Positions 24,477 through 32,309 of a stretch of DNA of 64,000 nt are shown here, in pieces; within the stretch, counting starts at the first letter, position 1, and every line of letters starts with the position of its first letter. The notes under the pieces are model-generated. The model was given only the letters and a program-made list of their open reading frames with translations, was not told the origin of the DNA and did not search any database. The stretch spans positions 1 through 64,000 of the forward strand of contig NZ_ATXB01000002.1 in NCBI RefSeq assembly GCF_000421465.1, read 5' to 3'. The translations under genes and the position numbers were made by a program. The DNA comes from Methylohalobius crimeensis 10Ki (lineage in GTDB: Bacteria; Pseudomonadota; Gammaproteobacteria; Methylococcales; Methylothermaceae).

Positions 24477-25478
24477 TTAGGTTTTTCCGGCACCAACGTT
24501 TCTCTTAAATTTTTCAATAAGATGCTTGTCATTTGCACTCGCATGAAGCCGTCTTACGGAGTCCTCTGTAACCGACGTTTTACCAAACTTCTTGCCATAC
24601 ACGCCAAAAGGCTGGCCTGCCTGCTTCTGCTCAAACCCACGGAGGATTAGGCGTGTTTTCTCTAACGCATTCAAATACCTGCCAGAAATCTCGACTAGGT
24701 CACGCGTTCTAATATTTGAAATGATGTATCGGTGAATGACTCGGTTTCTCAAGCCGTAGAGCGCGCTCAAGTCATCAAATGTTTCTTTATCTATCACATC
24801 GAACTTGAGCGCATCATCGAAGACCTTCCGCTCCATAATTCCTCTCTCACTATCCTCCTGGAAGAGATATCGGGTTTCGATGTCATTGGTTTGTTCACTG
24901 AGCTGCTTTGCAATTACCAAGCTCAGCCTTAGATAGGCATCTATCTGATTTGCTGCAATTGCAATGATCTCAACGAATGACTCTGAGTCAATTGCGGAGT
25001 TTAGAAGGTCATGAGATGCCGCGAGCGAACCAGTAAAACGATCAAACTTATCGAGGTCAGCGGCCAACTTGCGATCACTCGGCGGGACGATAACAACCGA
25101 ATTGAGCGTTTGATTTACGATCTTGAGCTGATCCGCAATTCTCTCATCGCCCTCAAGAGCGGCATCATAGATATATTTTCCTATCAGAGCTTGATCGTGA
25201 TAAGCGCCGAAGAAAAGGTGGGTGCAAAACTCGGAGTCATCTAGCCTAGACTCCTTCCAACTTAGCTTCTTGACTCCATTTGGATTGGCCTCCGCGATGC
25301 TAGGAGCAAGTTCGCTTAACGGGTAACAACTCAGCTGAAAGCAGCCGATGGGATCCTCATAAAGTTGGAACCCATATGGCGACTCTTCCTCATACTCACT
25401 AAGGCCCGGATTTAGATACTGCCAGTCGATAGGGATCTGAATTAGAAGTATTCCATTTGGCTCTGTCCAGTGCTTCAT
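24477..25478 (-). CDS. Unknown protein with C-terminal HEPN-like domain (integron cassette 2)
   Basis: The 333-residue, low-GC gene is not assigned to a known family. The N-terminal half (about 1-130) is a mixed alpha/beta domain (WTEPNGILLIQIPIDWQYLN). The C-terminal half is helical and carries RNRVIH in YGLRNRVIHRY, the R-x4-H motif of HEPN ribonucleases. A HEPN RNase role in toxin or phage defence is inferred, not shown. Its TAA stop lies in ACCTAAC, as is usual when a cassette gene ends inside its attC site. It starts 37 bp from the attC at 25515-25580. Confidence 0.65.
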   Translation of the reverse strand: MKHWTEPNGILLIQIPIDWQYLNPGLSEYEEESPYGFQLYEDPIGCFQLSCYPLSELAPSIAEANPNGVKKLSWKESRLDDSEFCTHLFFGAYHDQALIGKYIYDAALEGDERIADQLKIVNQTLNSVVIVPPSDRKLAADLDKFDRFTGSLAASHDLLNSAIDSESFVEIIAIAANQIDAYLRLSLVIAKQLSEQTNDIETRYLFQEDSERGIMERKVFDDALKFDVIDKETFDDLSALYGLRNRVIHRYIISNIRTRDLVEISGRYLNALEKTRLILRGFEQKQAGQPFGVYGKKFGKTSVTEDSVRRLHASANDKHLIEKFKRNVGAGKT

Positions 25479-25514
25479 AGATGCCTGCCAGATCGTATTT
25501 GAGCCACCCGAAAA

Positions 25515-25580
25515 ACCTAACGGATCAGCTCACAGGAGAGCGAGCGCAGCGAGTGAATCCTGTGGAGCCGATTGTTAGCC
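25515..25580 (-). other. Integron attC recombination site
   Basis: Read on the minus strand, the 66-bp site has the outer box GGCTAAC, the arm AATCGGCTCCACAGGA, a 20-base spacer, the arm TCCTGTGAGCTGATCC and the end box GTTAGGT (GTTRRRY consensus). The arms pair imperfectly, leaving one extra C in the first arm, the extrahelical base that gives attC sites their polarity. The TAA of the gene at 25575-26411 lies in the outer box. GTTAGCC recurs at 26437-26431, before that gene's start, so both genes look like cassettes of one array. Confidence 0.85.
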
Positions 25581-26411
25581 ATTTTTTATCACCTTAGCGA
25601 TTTCTTCCTCAGGTATCTCACTTATGGCATTGTATAAGTCTTTTATTTTCTTTAGCCCAGCATCCAACTCTCTATCGTGCTCTTCTGGATTATGGTGTTG
25701 GCGATGAACAGATATATTCCTTAGCTGGCGTATTGAATCAAAATATTCTCTAGGCCGCTTGTTTTCCATTACTGACGAGTCGATAAGTTTGAGTAGCGAA
25801 TAAAATCTTTTGTCATGCCAAATCATCACAGGCTTTGATAATTCATCATGCCCTAACAGTTCATGGGATTTTGCTTCAAGTAATGAGTATGCAGTGGAAA
25901 TTGCCGAAAGCATGTCATATTTTGCAATGGCATCAACTTTTGAAAATACATCTTCATCACCTAGCCCTATTAACTGCATTCCGTTTTCTGTAAAGTACTC
26001 TTCGGCAATTTCATCAAACTCAATCGAATAATGATCGTGCATGCACGTACGAAATAAATCTATTACAAAATCAATGTAATACAGCACTGATTCACGACTC
26101 GGGTATCCAAATTTATGCTGAATTACATTTCTATCATCTATCAGCATTTCAATATTGGACCTTTGCTTGATTTTTATGCCGTGGGACTCAAGGATAGAAA
26201 ACGCCTTCCAAATGACAATCGTATTTTTGTTATTGCTTTCATAAATAGATTGACCAATATCAATAACCATGTCTTTCAACAATAGCTCTACAGCATTGCT
26301 TATATGCAGGACGATAAATTTATTTTTCTTGTCATCATCAAGTTCCAGAAGCTCGACCGCGTGTCCAAGCAGTTCCATGGAACTTATAAATAATGGCGAT
26401 TTTTCAGACAT
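25575..26411 (-). CDS. Unknown protein with two HEPN-like motifs (integron cassette 1)
   Basis: The 278-residue, very AT-rich gene is almost entirely helical. It carries R-x4-H motifs at RNVIQH (near residue 93) and RNISVH (near residue 227), so it may be two tandem HEPN domains. HEPN proteins commonly act as ribonucleases in toxin-antitoxin, Abi or CRISPR systems. No catalytic partner domain is seen. The gene starts 19 bp from a cassette boundary (GTTAGCC at 26437-26431) and ends in an attC box. Which substrate it acts on is unknown. Confidence 0.6.
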   Translation of the reverse strand: MSEKSPLFISSMELLGHAVELLELDDDKKNKFIVLHISNAVELLLKDMVIDIGQSIYESNNKNTIVIWKAFSILESHGIKIKQRSNIEMLIDDRNVIQHKFGYPSRESVLYYIDFVIDLFRTCMHDHYSIEFDEIAEEYFTENGMQLIGLGDEDVFSKVDAIAKYDMLSAISTAYSLLEAKSHELLGHDELSKPVMIWHDKRFYSLLKLIDSSVMENKRPREYFDSIRQLRNISVHRQHHNPEEHDRELDAGLKKIKDLYNAISEIPEEEIAKVIKNG

Positions 26412-26736
26412 GCCTGATTCTCTATAAGATGGCTAACAGTTCAATAGACAGAAATCTCCAATTAGGGCAATAGACAGATTCTGTCTATGCAACTATTAAC
26501 ACCTAGATTTTCCAGAATTCATTTTCTACATTACCCCGCTTTAGCCTGTCAACTTGGGTAGAAGACCGTGAAGCACAAGCCCCCCGGGGTTCATTCCATT
26601 CCATCCGGGGGGTATGGTGAACTTGCTTATCCCTTCACCTGCTACCTTTTCAGCATAGCAGTAGCTGCCGCCAGGTGCTGTTAGACCTCATACTTTACCG
26701 TCGAAACGCATCTCTGCGCGCAGCCCTCAATCATAT
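26412..26736. other. Non-coding gap with cassette boundary and inverted repeats
   Basis: No convincing gene is seen in these 325 bases. The left part holds the cassette boundary GGCTAAC (26431-26437) and direct plus inverted copies of CAATAGACAGA (about 26442 and 26469). The middle (about 26575-26640) has a long imperfect hairpin with CCCCCCGG paired to CCGGGGGG. A GTTAGAC box at 26680-26686 matches the GTTRRRY end-box consensus but has no clear partner. It may be an attI or non-coding cassette remnant. Confidence 0.45.
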
Positions 26737-27435
26737 CTACCGCGACCAAAGCCTAACCCCGGTTTCCTCCTCCAACTCCTGAACCTTCTCCATCGCGTAT
26801 TGCGCGCTTTTGGCGATTTCGCCCAGTTCGTGGGTCAGTTGCCAGAGCCGGTGGCGTTCGATCATGAGCCATTGGCTGTCCGGCATTTCCAGGCGGCGGA
26901 TGAGTTTGGCGGCTTGGTCGTCGTCCAGGTCCTTTTCTTCGATGTACCGTTTGGCGGTTTCCTTGAGGCGGTGTTTGAGGTTGTTGAATTGTCGGAGGGT
27001 GAGCGATTGGGCTCGCTCCTCGATGGCGATTTTTGTTTTGGGGCCGATGGTTTCCATGGGTGGGAGTGATTGTGGTTGTTGGAGGTTTTCCAGTACGTTG
27101 AGCACCCACTGGCGGAACGTCTTGGCTCGGTTGGTACGGGAAAGCATAGCAATGAGATGGCAGCCACGGGGGGAGAAGATGCGGATGCCCGTTTTGCCTA
27201 AGTCATTGTTTTCTGCGGTACTCAGTTTGGGCGCCCCAGATGAATCAATGACTTGCGTCATATCATCGGTAAATTCATCTTTGTGTCGATAAAACAGGAC
27301 AGACAATCTCCTGGTATCGGAATATCCGAGCGCCTTGGCTAGATCGGCAGCGGAAAGCCAGGGTTTCCCTTCTCGATCAATGATGGTGAGGTCGGTGCCC
27401 TCGAAGTTGAGGAAGGAAGGAAGGCGTGCATTCAT
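26737..27435 (-). CDS. BRO-N domain antirepressor-like protein (copy 2)
   Basis: The 232-residue protein has an N-terminal BRO-N domain (WLSAADLAKALGYSD, then FSPRGCHLIAMLSRTNRAKTFRQWVLNVLE) nearly identical in architecture to the gene at 2342-3151. The C-terminal half is a different helical region (LTLRQFNNLKHRLKE). The ATG at 27435 is preferred: the domain starts here and the upstream part of the frame belongs to the Ash-like leader. The gene follows its leader by 29 bp. Confidence 0.8.
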   Translation of the reverse strand: MNARLPSFLNFEGTDLTIIDREGKPWLSAADLAKALGYSDTRRLSVLFYRHKDEFTDDMTQVIDSSGAPKLSTAENNDLGKTGIRIFSPRGCHLIAMLSRTNRAKTFRQWVLNVLENLQQPQSLPPMETIGPKTKIAIEERAQSLTLRQFNNLKHRLKETAKRYIEEKDLDDDQAAKLIRRLEMPDSQWLMIERHRLWQLTHELGEIAKSAQYAMEKVQELEEETGVRLWSR

Positions 27436-27464
27436 AACGATTCTCCTAGGCTTGAAGTTAGGAA

Positions 27465-27680
27465 TCACCTCGCTGCCTTGCCAAAACAGGGAGGCGAACC
27501 GCACGGGCCTGGCAAGACCGGGCCTAGGACCGGCTCCCCCGAAGGAGAACCCGCACGGCCCGCCATAAACTGCGGGCACAAAAAACGCGCTCGAACGGCG
27601 CGTGTGCGCCTAGGGCTTCCGAGTTGCCAGACTCGGGCACCGGATTTTGCCGGTGCATTTTCAGCATAGTTCAGGCGCAT
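27465..27680 (-). CDS. Ash-like leader peptide upstream of BRO-N gene (copy 2)
   Basis: This 71-residue frame (MRLNYAENAPAKSGARVWQ ... CPQFMAGRAGSPSGEP) matches the phage Ash family, a set of small proteins encoded at the start of accessory modules in P4-like and other prophages. A perfect GCACCGG/CCGGTGC hairpin lies inside it at 27637-27656. The same peptide text and hairpin occur at 2112-2315. The conserved RNA stem and the constant position before BRO-N genes suggest that the leader regulates the downstream gene. Confidence 0.6.
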   Translation of the reverse strand: MRLNYAENAPAKSGARVWQLGSPRRTRAVRARFLCPQFMAGRAGSPSGEPVLGPVLPGPCGSPPCFGKAAR

Positions 27681-27697
27681 AGGGTTTGGCAAGCGGA

Positions 27698-27997
27698 TCA
27701 TCCGATTGCCGAATTCACGATCCGATAAATCTGCCTTTTTGAGATCCCGTACCGCCGGGAAAGTTCGTCCACGTTCCGCCCGTTGAATTCGGCCAGGATG
27801 GCGGCCTGGCGGTGGCGACGGTCGAGCTTGGGGATGTAGAGTTCGCTCCCACCGGCGAGGGTGAAGACGTTGTCGGCGATCCTTTCCGCCAGCGACAGCG
27901 CCGCCGTCTCGCTCAGGTCGAAGGCTTGGCACACGGCCTGGGTGAGGATGTTTCTGAGTTCCACGGCGGCGTCGGCTTGGGTGTTTTCGGTGGTCAT
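27698..27997 (-). CDS. Mor-type transcription activator
   Basis: This 99-residue protein has a Mor/C-family fold: an N-terminal helical dimerisation region (ILTQAVCQAFDLSETAALSLAERIADNVF) and a C-terminal helix-turn-helix (LSRRYGISKRQIYRIVN). In Mu-like phages such proteins switch on middle or late genes. It follows the large terminase gene by 8 bp. The start at 27997 has GGAGAC upstream. Its target promoter here is unknown. Confidence 0.8.
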   Translation of the reverse strand: MTTENTQADAAVELRNILTQAVCQAFDLSETAALSLAERIADNVFTLAGGSELYIPKLDRRHRQAAILAEFNGRNVDELSRRYGISKRQIYRIVNSAIG

Positions 27998-28005
27998 GTC
28001 GTCTC

Positions 28006-29961
28006 CTACAGTTTGTTGGCCCAATCGGATTTGCCTACCGGAGACGTTGCAGGACGGGGCACCGGTCTTTTGGTTCGATTTGCCGGCTTGGTTTGGGCGG
28101 GGGTCCTTCCCTCGGTTCGGGTTTTGGTTTGCTGCGCCTGGATGAGCCTTTGGTAACGGTCCCAGTCGGCGTGGGTGGCCCGGTGGAGGCGCAGTTCGGG
28201 GTGGTGGGCGGCGGCGAAGCTGTAGACCCAGGTATCGAGCGGCTCGTTCCGAACGTTCCGCTTGAGCTCGAAGCGGTTTTTGGCCGGGTTGTAGGTCTCG
28301 GCCGTGAGGCCGGCGAAGAATGTCGGTTCGAGCTGGCTGGAGAAGTGGCAGAGGCGGTCCTCGGGGGGGCGCTCGGTGTCGCGCGAAAGCCGGGCGTAGA
28401 GCCAATGCTTGGCGGCCACGGTGCCGACTTGGTAGATCCGCACGCCGCGCTTGTCGTAGCGGCCCCGCCAGTCCACGTCGGCCATCGCGGGCTTGCCGAG
28501 CACGGGGGCGGTGTTGGCGCTGGCGCCCTTGATGGCCATGGGGCGGGCGATGCGGCGGTCGCGGACGTAGGCCTTGACCGCTTCGGTGCGGTGGCCGCCC
28601 ATATCGATGGCGGTGGCGAGGACGGGGAGGAGCGCCCCGCTTTCGTGCTGGAGGGGGCGGTTGAGGAGGTCGGTGAGCGCGATCCAGACGTCGTCCTCGG
28701 CCGGGTCGCCGGGGAGGACGGCGTAGTCGAGGGTCCAGGCGCGCATTTTGCGGCCCCAGCCGATGATCTGGACTTCCAGCCGGTTGTCCTGGGTGTCGAC
28801 CCCGGCGGTGACCGCCAGGACGCCCTCGGGGGCGGTGCGCAGCGGGTACGGCTGGGCGCGTTCGGCGACGGCGTTGTGGCGCAGCAGGCGGGTGACTTCG
28901 TCTTCCCAGGTTTCGGCGAGGCGGTCGTTGACGAAGGTTTTGAGCCGGGCCGGGTCGTGCTGGACCTTGAGCCAGGTTTGGGCGAGTTCCTGCCAGCGCG
29001 GGCCGAGGCCGAGGGGGTAGTAGAGGGCGTTGAGGGTGTAGCCGCGGCGGGGGTGGCCGGGGTTGTCGGGGACCCAGCGGCCTCGGGCGAGGAGCTTGGG
29101 CTTGTCGCTTTCGTCGATGAGCGCGCCGCAGTCGCGGCAGACGTAGGCGATGCTGAGGATTGCCTGGTTGTCGCCGGTGAGCCATTTGAGGCCTTTCCAT
29201 TCGAGGGGCTGCTGGTGGCCGCAGTGGGGACAGGGGACGTGGTAGCGGCGGCGGTCGCTGTCCTCAAAAAGTTCCTCGATGCGCGAGCGGCCCCGGATGG
29301 TGGGGGTGGAGATGTAGAGTTTCTTGGCCACCGAGGAGAAGGCGGAGGTGCGCCCGTCGAGGAGGGCCTGGGGGTCGTCGCCGCCCTTGAGGTTGTCGGC
29401 GAATTCGTCCAGTTCGTCGACGAGGAGGAGCTTGACGCTGGTGGATTTGAGCCGGGCGGGGCTGCCGGCGTGTTCGAGGTAGAGCTGGCCGCCGGCGAAT
29501 TCCTTGAATTCGCGCCGGTTGGCGCCGTCGCGGCTGGCGGTGCTGGTGAGGACTTCGCGCAGGGCGGGGGTTTCCTCGAGCATGGGGTTGAGCTTTTGGG
29601 CGATCCATTTGTTCATGGAGGTTTCCGCCGGGAGGGCGACCATGACGGGGCCGGGGCGCTCGGTCATGGAGTAGCCGAGGACGTTCTGGGCGGCGGCGGT
29701 CTTGCCGATCTGGATCGGCCACATGAGGACTACTTCGCGCACCGGCGAGCGGGCGGAGAAGCAGTCCATGGGCTCGCGCAGGACGGGGTTGCGGTCCGTC
29801 CGCCACCGCCCCGGCTCCGCGCTCTCCTTGCTGGAGAGGACGCGGTTGCCGTCCGCCCATTCGGAGACGGTGACCTTGCGCCGGGGGGCGATGCCGCGGG
29901 CGAAGGCGGTGTAGAGGGGGGTGGTGGAGCGGGTCGCGGAAAGCCGGTTGCTATACTTCAT
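28006..29961 (-). CDS. Phage terminase large subunit (GpA family)
   Basis: The 651-residue protein packages phage DNA. A Walker A-like WPIQIGKTAAAQN lies near residue 85 and a Walker B-like KLLLVDELDEF near residue 183, both in the N-terminal ATPase part. A zinc-binding pair (CPHCGHQQPL, then CRDCGAL) follows, then the C-terminal nuclease (VTAGVDTQDNRLEVQIIGWG). Its start overlaps the small gene at 29951-30088 by 11 bp. A plus-strand gene and other small genes separate it from the small terminase at 32302-32898. Confidence 0.93.
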   Translation of the reverse strand: MKYSNRLSATRSTTPLYTAFARGIAPRRKVTVSEWADGNRVLSSKESAEPGRWRTDRNPVLREPMDCFSARSPVREVVLMWPIQIGKTAAAQNVLGYSMTERPGPVMVALPAETSMNKWIAQKLNPMLEETPALREVLTSTASRDGANRREFKEFAGGQLYLEHAGSPARLKSTSVKLLLVDELDEFADNLKGGDDPQALLDGRTSAFSSVAKKLYISTPTIRGRSRIEELFEDSDRRRYHVPCPHCGHQQPLEWKGLKWLTGDNQAILSIAYVCRDCGALIDESDKPKLLARGRWVPDNPGHPRRGYTLNALYYPLGLGPRWQELAQTWLKVQHDPARLKTFVNDRLAETWEDEVTRLLRHNAVAERAQPYPLRTAPEGVLAVTAGVDTQDNRLEVQIIGWGRKMRAWTLDYAVLPGDPAEDDVWIALTDLLNRPLQHESGALLPVLATAIDMGGHRTEAVKAYVRDRRIARPMAIKGASANTAPVLGKPAMADVDWRGRYDKRGVRIYQVGTVAAKHWLYARLSRDTERPPEDRLCHFSSQLEPTFFAGLTAETYNPAKNRFELKRNVRNEPLDTWVYSFAAAHHPELRLHRATHADWDRYQRLIQAQQTKTRTEGRTPAQTKPANRTKRPVPRPATSPVGKSDWANKL

Positions 29962-30088
29962 CCGAGGACTTTGATCCCTGGAATACCAATACCACTTCGC
30001 CGAAGACCAGCATGGTGAAAGCCGCGTCGAGCAGCTTGAGGAAGGTTTGAATTCGGCCTGGGAAATCTCTTTTGATGGTGATGGTCAT
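29951..30088 (-). CDS. Small membrane-associated protein before the terminase gene
   Basis: The frame gives 45 residues (MTITIKRDFPGRIQTFLKLL ... VVLVFQGSKSSDEV) with one hydrophobic region in the middle. CTGGAGAG stands upstream of the ATG, and the stop overlaps the terminase start, so translational coupling is likely. Function unknown. Confidence 0.5.
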   Translation of the reverse strand: MTITIKRDFPGRIQTFLKLLDAAFTMLVFGEVVLVFQGSKSSDEV

Positions 30089-30149
30089 GGAAGCTCTCCA
30101 GGAGTGCTATCGATCGCCTTGTTGTGCTCACCGACGTTAAGGAGCGTTA

Positions 30150-30641
30150 ATGAATCAGGAAATACTAATTGCGATAATCGCAGCCTCAGCCGCAGTATTT
30201 GGCGCCGTAGTGTCTCAAATAACGGCATTTGCGATTTCGGCGTGGGATAAAAAACATCAAAAGAAAGTCCTCCTACGTCAAAAGTATGAGGAAATGATGT
30301 TTTATTTTTCCGCTTCTCTGGGATGGGTACCCATTGTGAATGGATGCAAAACTCTGCATGAAATCTCCTCATGCAGTCAATCGCCTGATCCAAGGAAAGT
30401 TCTGTCTCTTTGTCTGTTGTATTTTCCCGATCTGTCGGATGCGGCGAATGCGTATATTCTTGGTCAACAGGCATATTATGCATCGATAATATCAAGATTT
30501 AAGGATTCTGTAGGTGCCTCCGCAGGTGCACAGGCATTTGTATCGGCCGAGCATAAGAAGGTTATGGACCAGCTATTTGAGAGGAAAAATGAACTCGAGC
30601 ATCTCATCGTTTTTCTCGCCAAGAAGTATGTGAAGGCATGA
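30150..30641 (+). CDS. Membrane-anchored hypothetical protein (moron candidate)
   Basis: The 163-residue protein starts with one hydrophobic helix (ILIAIIAASAAVFGAVVSQITAF), followed by a cytoplasmic helical domain (KKVLLRQKYEEMMFYFSASL). AAGGAG precedes the ATG at 30150. It is encoded opposite to the late operon, between terminase subunit genes, and is less GC-rich. That placement is typical for a gene expressed from the prophage independently of phage growth, for example an exclusion protein. No family is recognised. Confidence 0.65.
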   Translation: MNQEILIAIIAASAAVFGAVVSQITAFAISAWDKKHQKKVLLRQKYEEMMFYFSASLGWVPIVNGCKTLHEISSCSQSPDPRKVLSLCLLYFPDLSDAANAYILGQQAYYASIISRFKDSVGASAGAQAFVSAEHKKVMDQLFERKNELEHLIVFLAKKYVKA

Positions 30642-30655
30642 ATCCGGGCGTTTCC

Positions 30656-31054
30656 CTACGCTTCATGGCCTTGCTGCAGAAAAAAGTCGTACCAACGGCC
30701 AAGCGAGTAGGTTCTTCGATCGAGCCACCATTGGTCTGGTTTATCGAAGGTGCGGATGACGATTTCGCGTATTAATTCTGCGTTGGGGTCTTTCTTTTGG
30801 CGGCAGTAGTAGTCGAGCTCGGTCGCTACTGTGACGCGTTCTATCATGGCGGCTAGCCTGTGATGCAGTTCGTGTATGTTTGTTTCCACGGATTTCAGGT
30901 AGCGCACGAATTTTTCAGGCTTGATTTTGTGCAGATTGCGCGCCGTTTTGCCGATCTTTAAATCGATTTTGCTTATCTCTATTTTCAGAGCCGCATTTTC
31001 TATTTTTAAACGATTGATATCGCGGATCATTTCTATGATGTGACCGTTGTTCAT
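30656..31054 (-). CDS. Hypothetical coiled-coil protein
   Basis: This 132-residue protein is helical throughout, with a coiled coil at the start (IRDINRLKIENAALKIEISKI) and an aromatic C-terminus (WWLDRRTYSLGRWYDFFLQQ). It overlaps the truncated terminase copy by 4 bp. It is not recognised. Confidence 0.55.
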   Translation of the reverse strand: MNNGHIIEMIRDINRLKIENAALKIEISKIDLKIGKTARNLHKIKPEKFVRYLKSVETNIHELHHRLAAMIERVTVATELDYYCRQKKDPNAELIREIVIRTFDKPDQWWLDRRTYSLGRWYDFFLQQGHEA

Positions 31055-31236
31055 CTCTTTGCTCCATCAGCGTGGGCTAGTTTTTCAAATGCCCGGGAGA
31101 GGTCTCCCAAGGCGTGTTCGACTTCTTCAATCACCACCGCCCTGCCCTCCGCTTCGTTGCGGGTGGCCTGGACCCGGCCGGCGATGCTTTCGGCCATTTG
31201 CTCGAGCTTGGTGCGGAGGGTGGTGGTGCGGGTCAT
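31051..31236 (-). CDS. Truncated duplicate of the small terminase C-terminus
   Basis: This 61-residue frame repeats the last 60 residues or so of the small terminase gene at 32302-32898 (TTLRTKLEQMAESIAGRVQATR ... VEEVEHALGDLSRAFE is shared) but has its own ATG and a different last eight residues. It can be translated because it overlaps both neighbours in the usual operon fashion. It is the far arm of a duplication that brackets the BRO-N and zinc-ribbon genes and may have little function of its own. Confidence 0.6.
   Translation of the reverse strand: MTRTTTLRTKLEQMAESIAGRVQATRNEAEGRAVVIEEVEHALGDLSRAFEKLAHADGAKR
31111..31228. repeat. 118-bp direct repeat, copy A (small terminase 3' end)
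   Basis: These bases are about 98% identical to 32371-32488, exactly 1260 bp to the right. The similarity continues more weakly on the left to about 31078. The repeat encodes the C-terminal helix of the small terminase. Confidence 0.9.
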
Positions 31237-31239
31237 CGA

Positions 31240-31392
31240 TCAGGCGCTTCCCGGCTTGGTCTTGACGGTTTCCGTGGTCGAGAATTTCCCCCCGCATTTT
31301 TTGCAGACCCTTCTTCTCCACTGGCCTTCGGGGTTGGGCTTGGTTTTAACCACCCGGGAGGAGCCGGCGCCGCATTTCGGGCATGCGATCAT
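31240..31392 (-). CDS. Small zinc-ribbon protein
   Basis: The 50-residue protein starts MIACPKCGAGSSRVV and continues with a second pair in VCKKCGGKF, giving two CxxC knuckles about 25 residues apart, a zinc ribbon as in NrdR and Ogr/Delta-type regulators. It overlaps the BRO-N stop by 4 bp and ends 4 bp before the truncated terminase copy. A DNA-binding or regulatory role is likely. Confidence 0.65.
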   Translation of the reverse strand: MIACPKCGAGSSRVVKTKPNPEGQWRRRVCKKCGGKFSTTETVKTKPGSA

Positions 31393-32309
31393 GGCCGTAC
31401 CTCGCTAGCCCACTGATTGCGGATTTCATCCATCTCGGATCGCGCTTGTGATGACCAGTGGCTGTACCAGTGGGAAACTTTTGCATTTGGCACGTCCACG
31501 CCGGGGAGCACATAAATCGCATGTGGGTTTCCCGGCTCTCCGGTTCCCAGGTCGATGATTCGGGGGCGCACCTTTCGGGCCAGCGCAAAATCGATCATGG
31601 CCTTTATCAAGGCCCGGTGAGACTCCGCCCAATGTCCGAACGCTTTGCACCAATCCCGGTAAAAATCGAACAGATCCAAGGATTTCATCGGGTATTCGTG
31701 CAATGGCGAAAATTCCCCTTGGGCTAATCCCCGGGCGAATAGGATGGCGCTGCCGTGCTCGCTCCAATCCTTTTCACTTTCATCGTCGGCCATGACGCAG
31801 CCGGTTTTTTCCAGCATGTCGATGCCGGTCTGGCGGACCGATTCGATGTTGGCCCGCTTCAGCGCCACCGGCATCGACATGCCCGCCGCACGCGCCGAGC
31901 GCATCATCGCCCGGAAGATGCGGTCGGCGGCCACGAGTTTGTCCGCCTCGTGGGAAGGGATTTGCGGTCCCATGGGTTCAGCGGCTGGCATGGCGTAGCG
32001 GCCGGTTTTGCGGATTGTAGGCAAAAGTTCGGAAGTGACCCATCGTTTGAAGGGTTTGGCGGCTTCAAGCTTTGAACCGAAAATCAAAGCATATACGCCG
32101 GATTCATTGATAAGCAGATAATTATTTGATTTTTCTGGGAGATAGCGTTTCACTACGTCGTCTTCATCAATATGATCCCGCACAGCCTCTGCCGGATTGG
32201 CATAACCTAAAGCTTCGGCTACATCTCGAGCCACAAACCACGGCTCACCGTCGATCATTACGACTCGGATTTCCTGGTTATCGAAATTAAAGGGCATTAG
32301 GTTATTCAT
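31389..32309 (-). CDS. BRO-N domain antirepressor-like protein (copy 3)
   Basis: The 306-residue protein has an N-terminal BRO-N domain (FNFDNQEIRVVMIDGEPWFV, ARDVAEALGYANPAEAVRDH) and a different C-terminal region. Residues about 205-250 (KSLDLFDFYRDWCKAFG) resemble the C-terminal end of the primase at 33420-35855 (DDLFDLYKSWCSLRG), perhaps a shared DNA-binding module. The ATG at 32309 with AGAGGTAATC upstream was chosen. It overlaps the small terminase stop by 8 bp. It lacks an Ash-like leader, unlike copies 1 and 2. Confidence 0.8.
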   Translation of the reverse strand: MNNLMPFNFDNQEIRVVMIDGEPWFVARDVAEALGYANPAEAVRDHIDEDDVVKRYLPEKSNNYLLINESGVYALIFGSKLEAAKPFKRWVTSELLPTIRKTGRYAMPAAEPMGPQIPSHEADKLVAADRIFRAMMRSARAAGMSMPVALKRANIESVRQTGIDMLEKTGCVMADDESEKDWSEHGSAILFARGLAQGEFSPLHEYPMKSLDLFDFYRDWCKAFGHWAESHRALIKAMIDFALARKVRPRIIDLGTGEPGNPHAIYVLPGVDVPNAKVSHWYSHWSSQARSEMDEIRNQWASEVRP

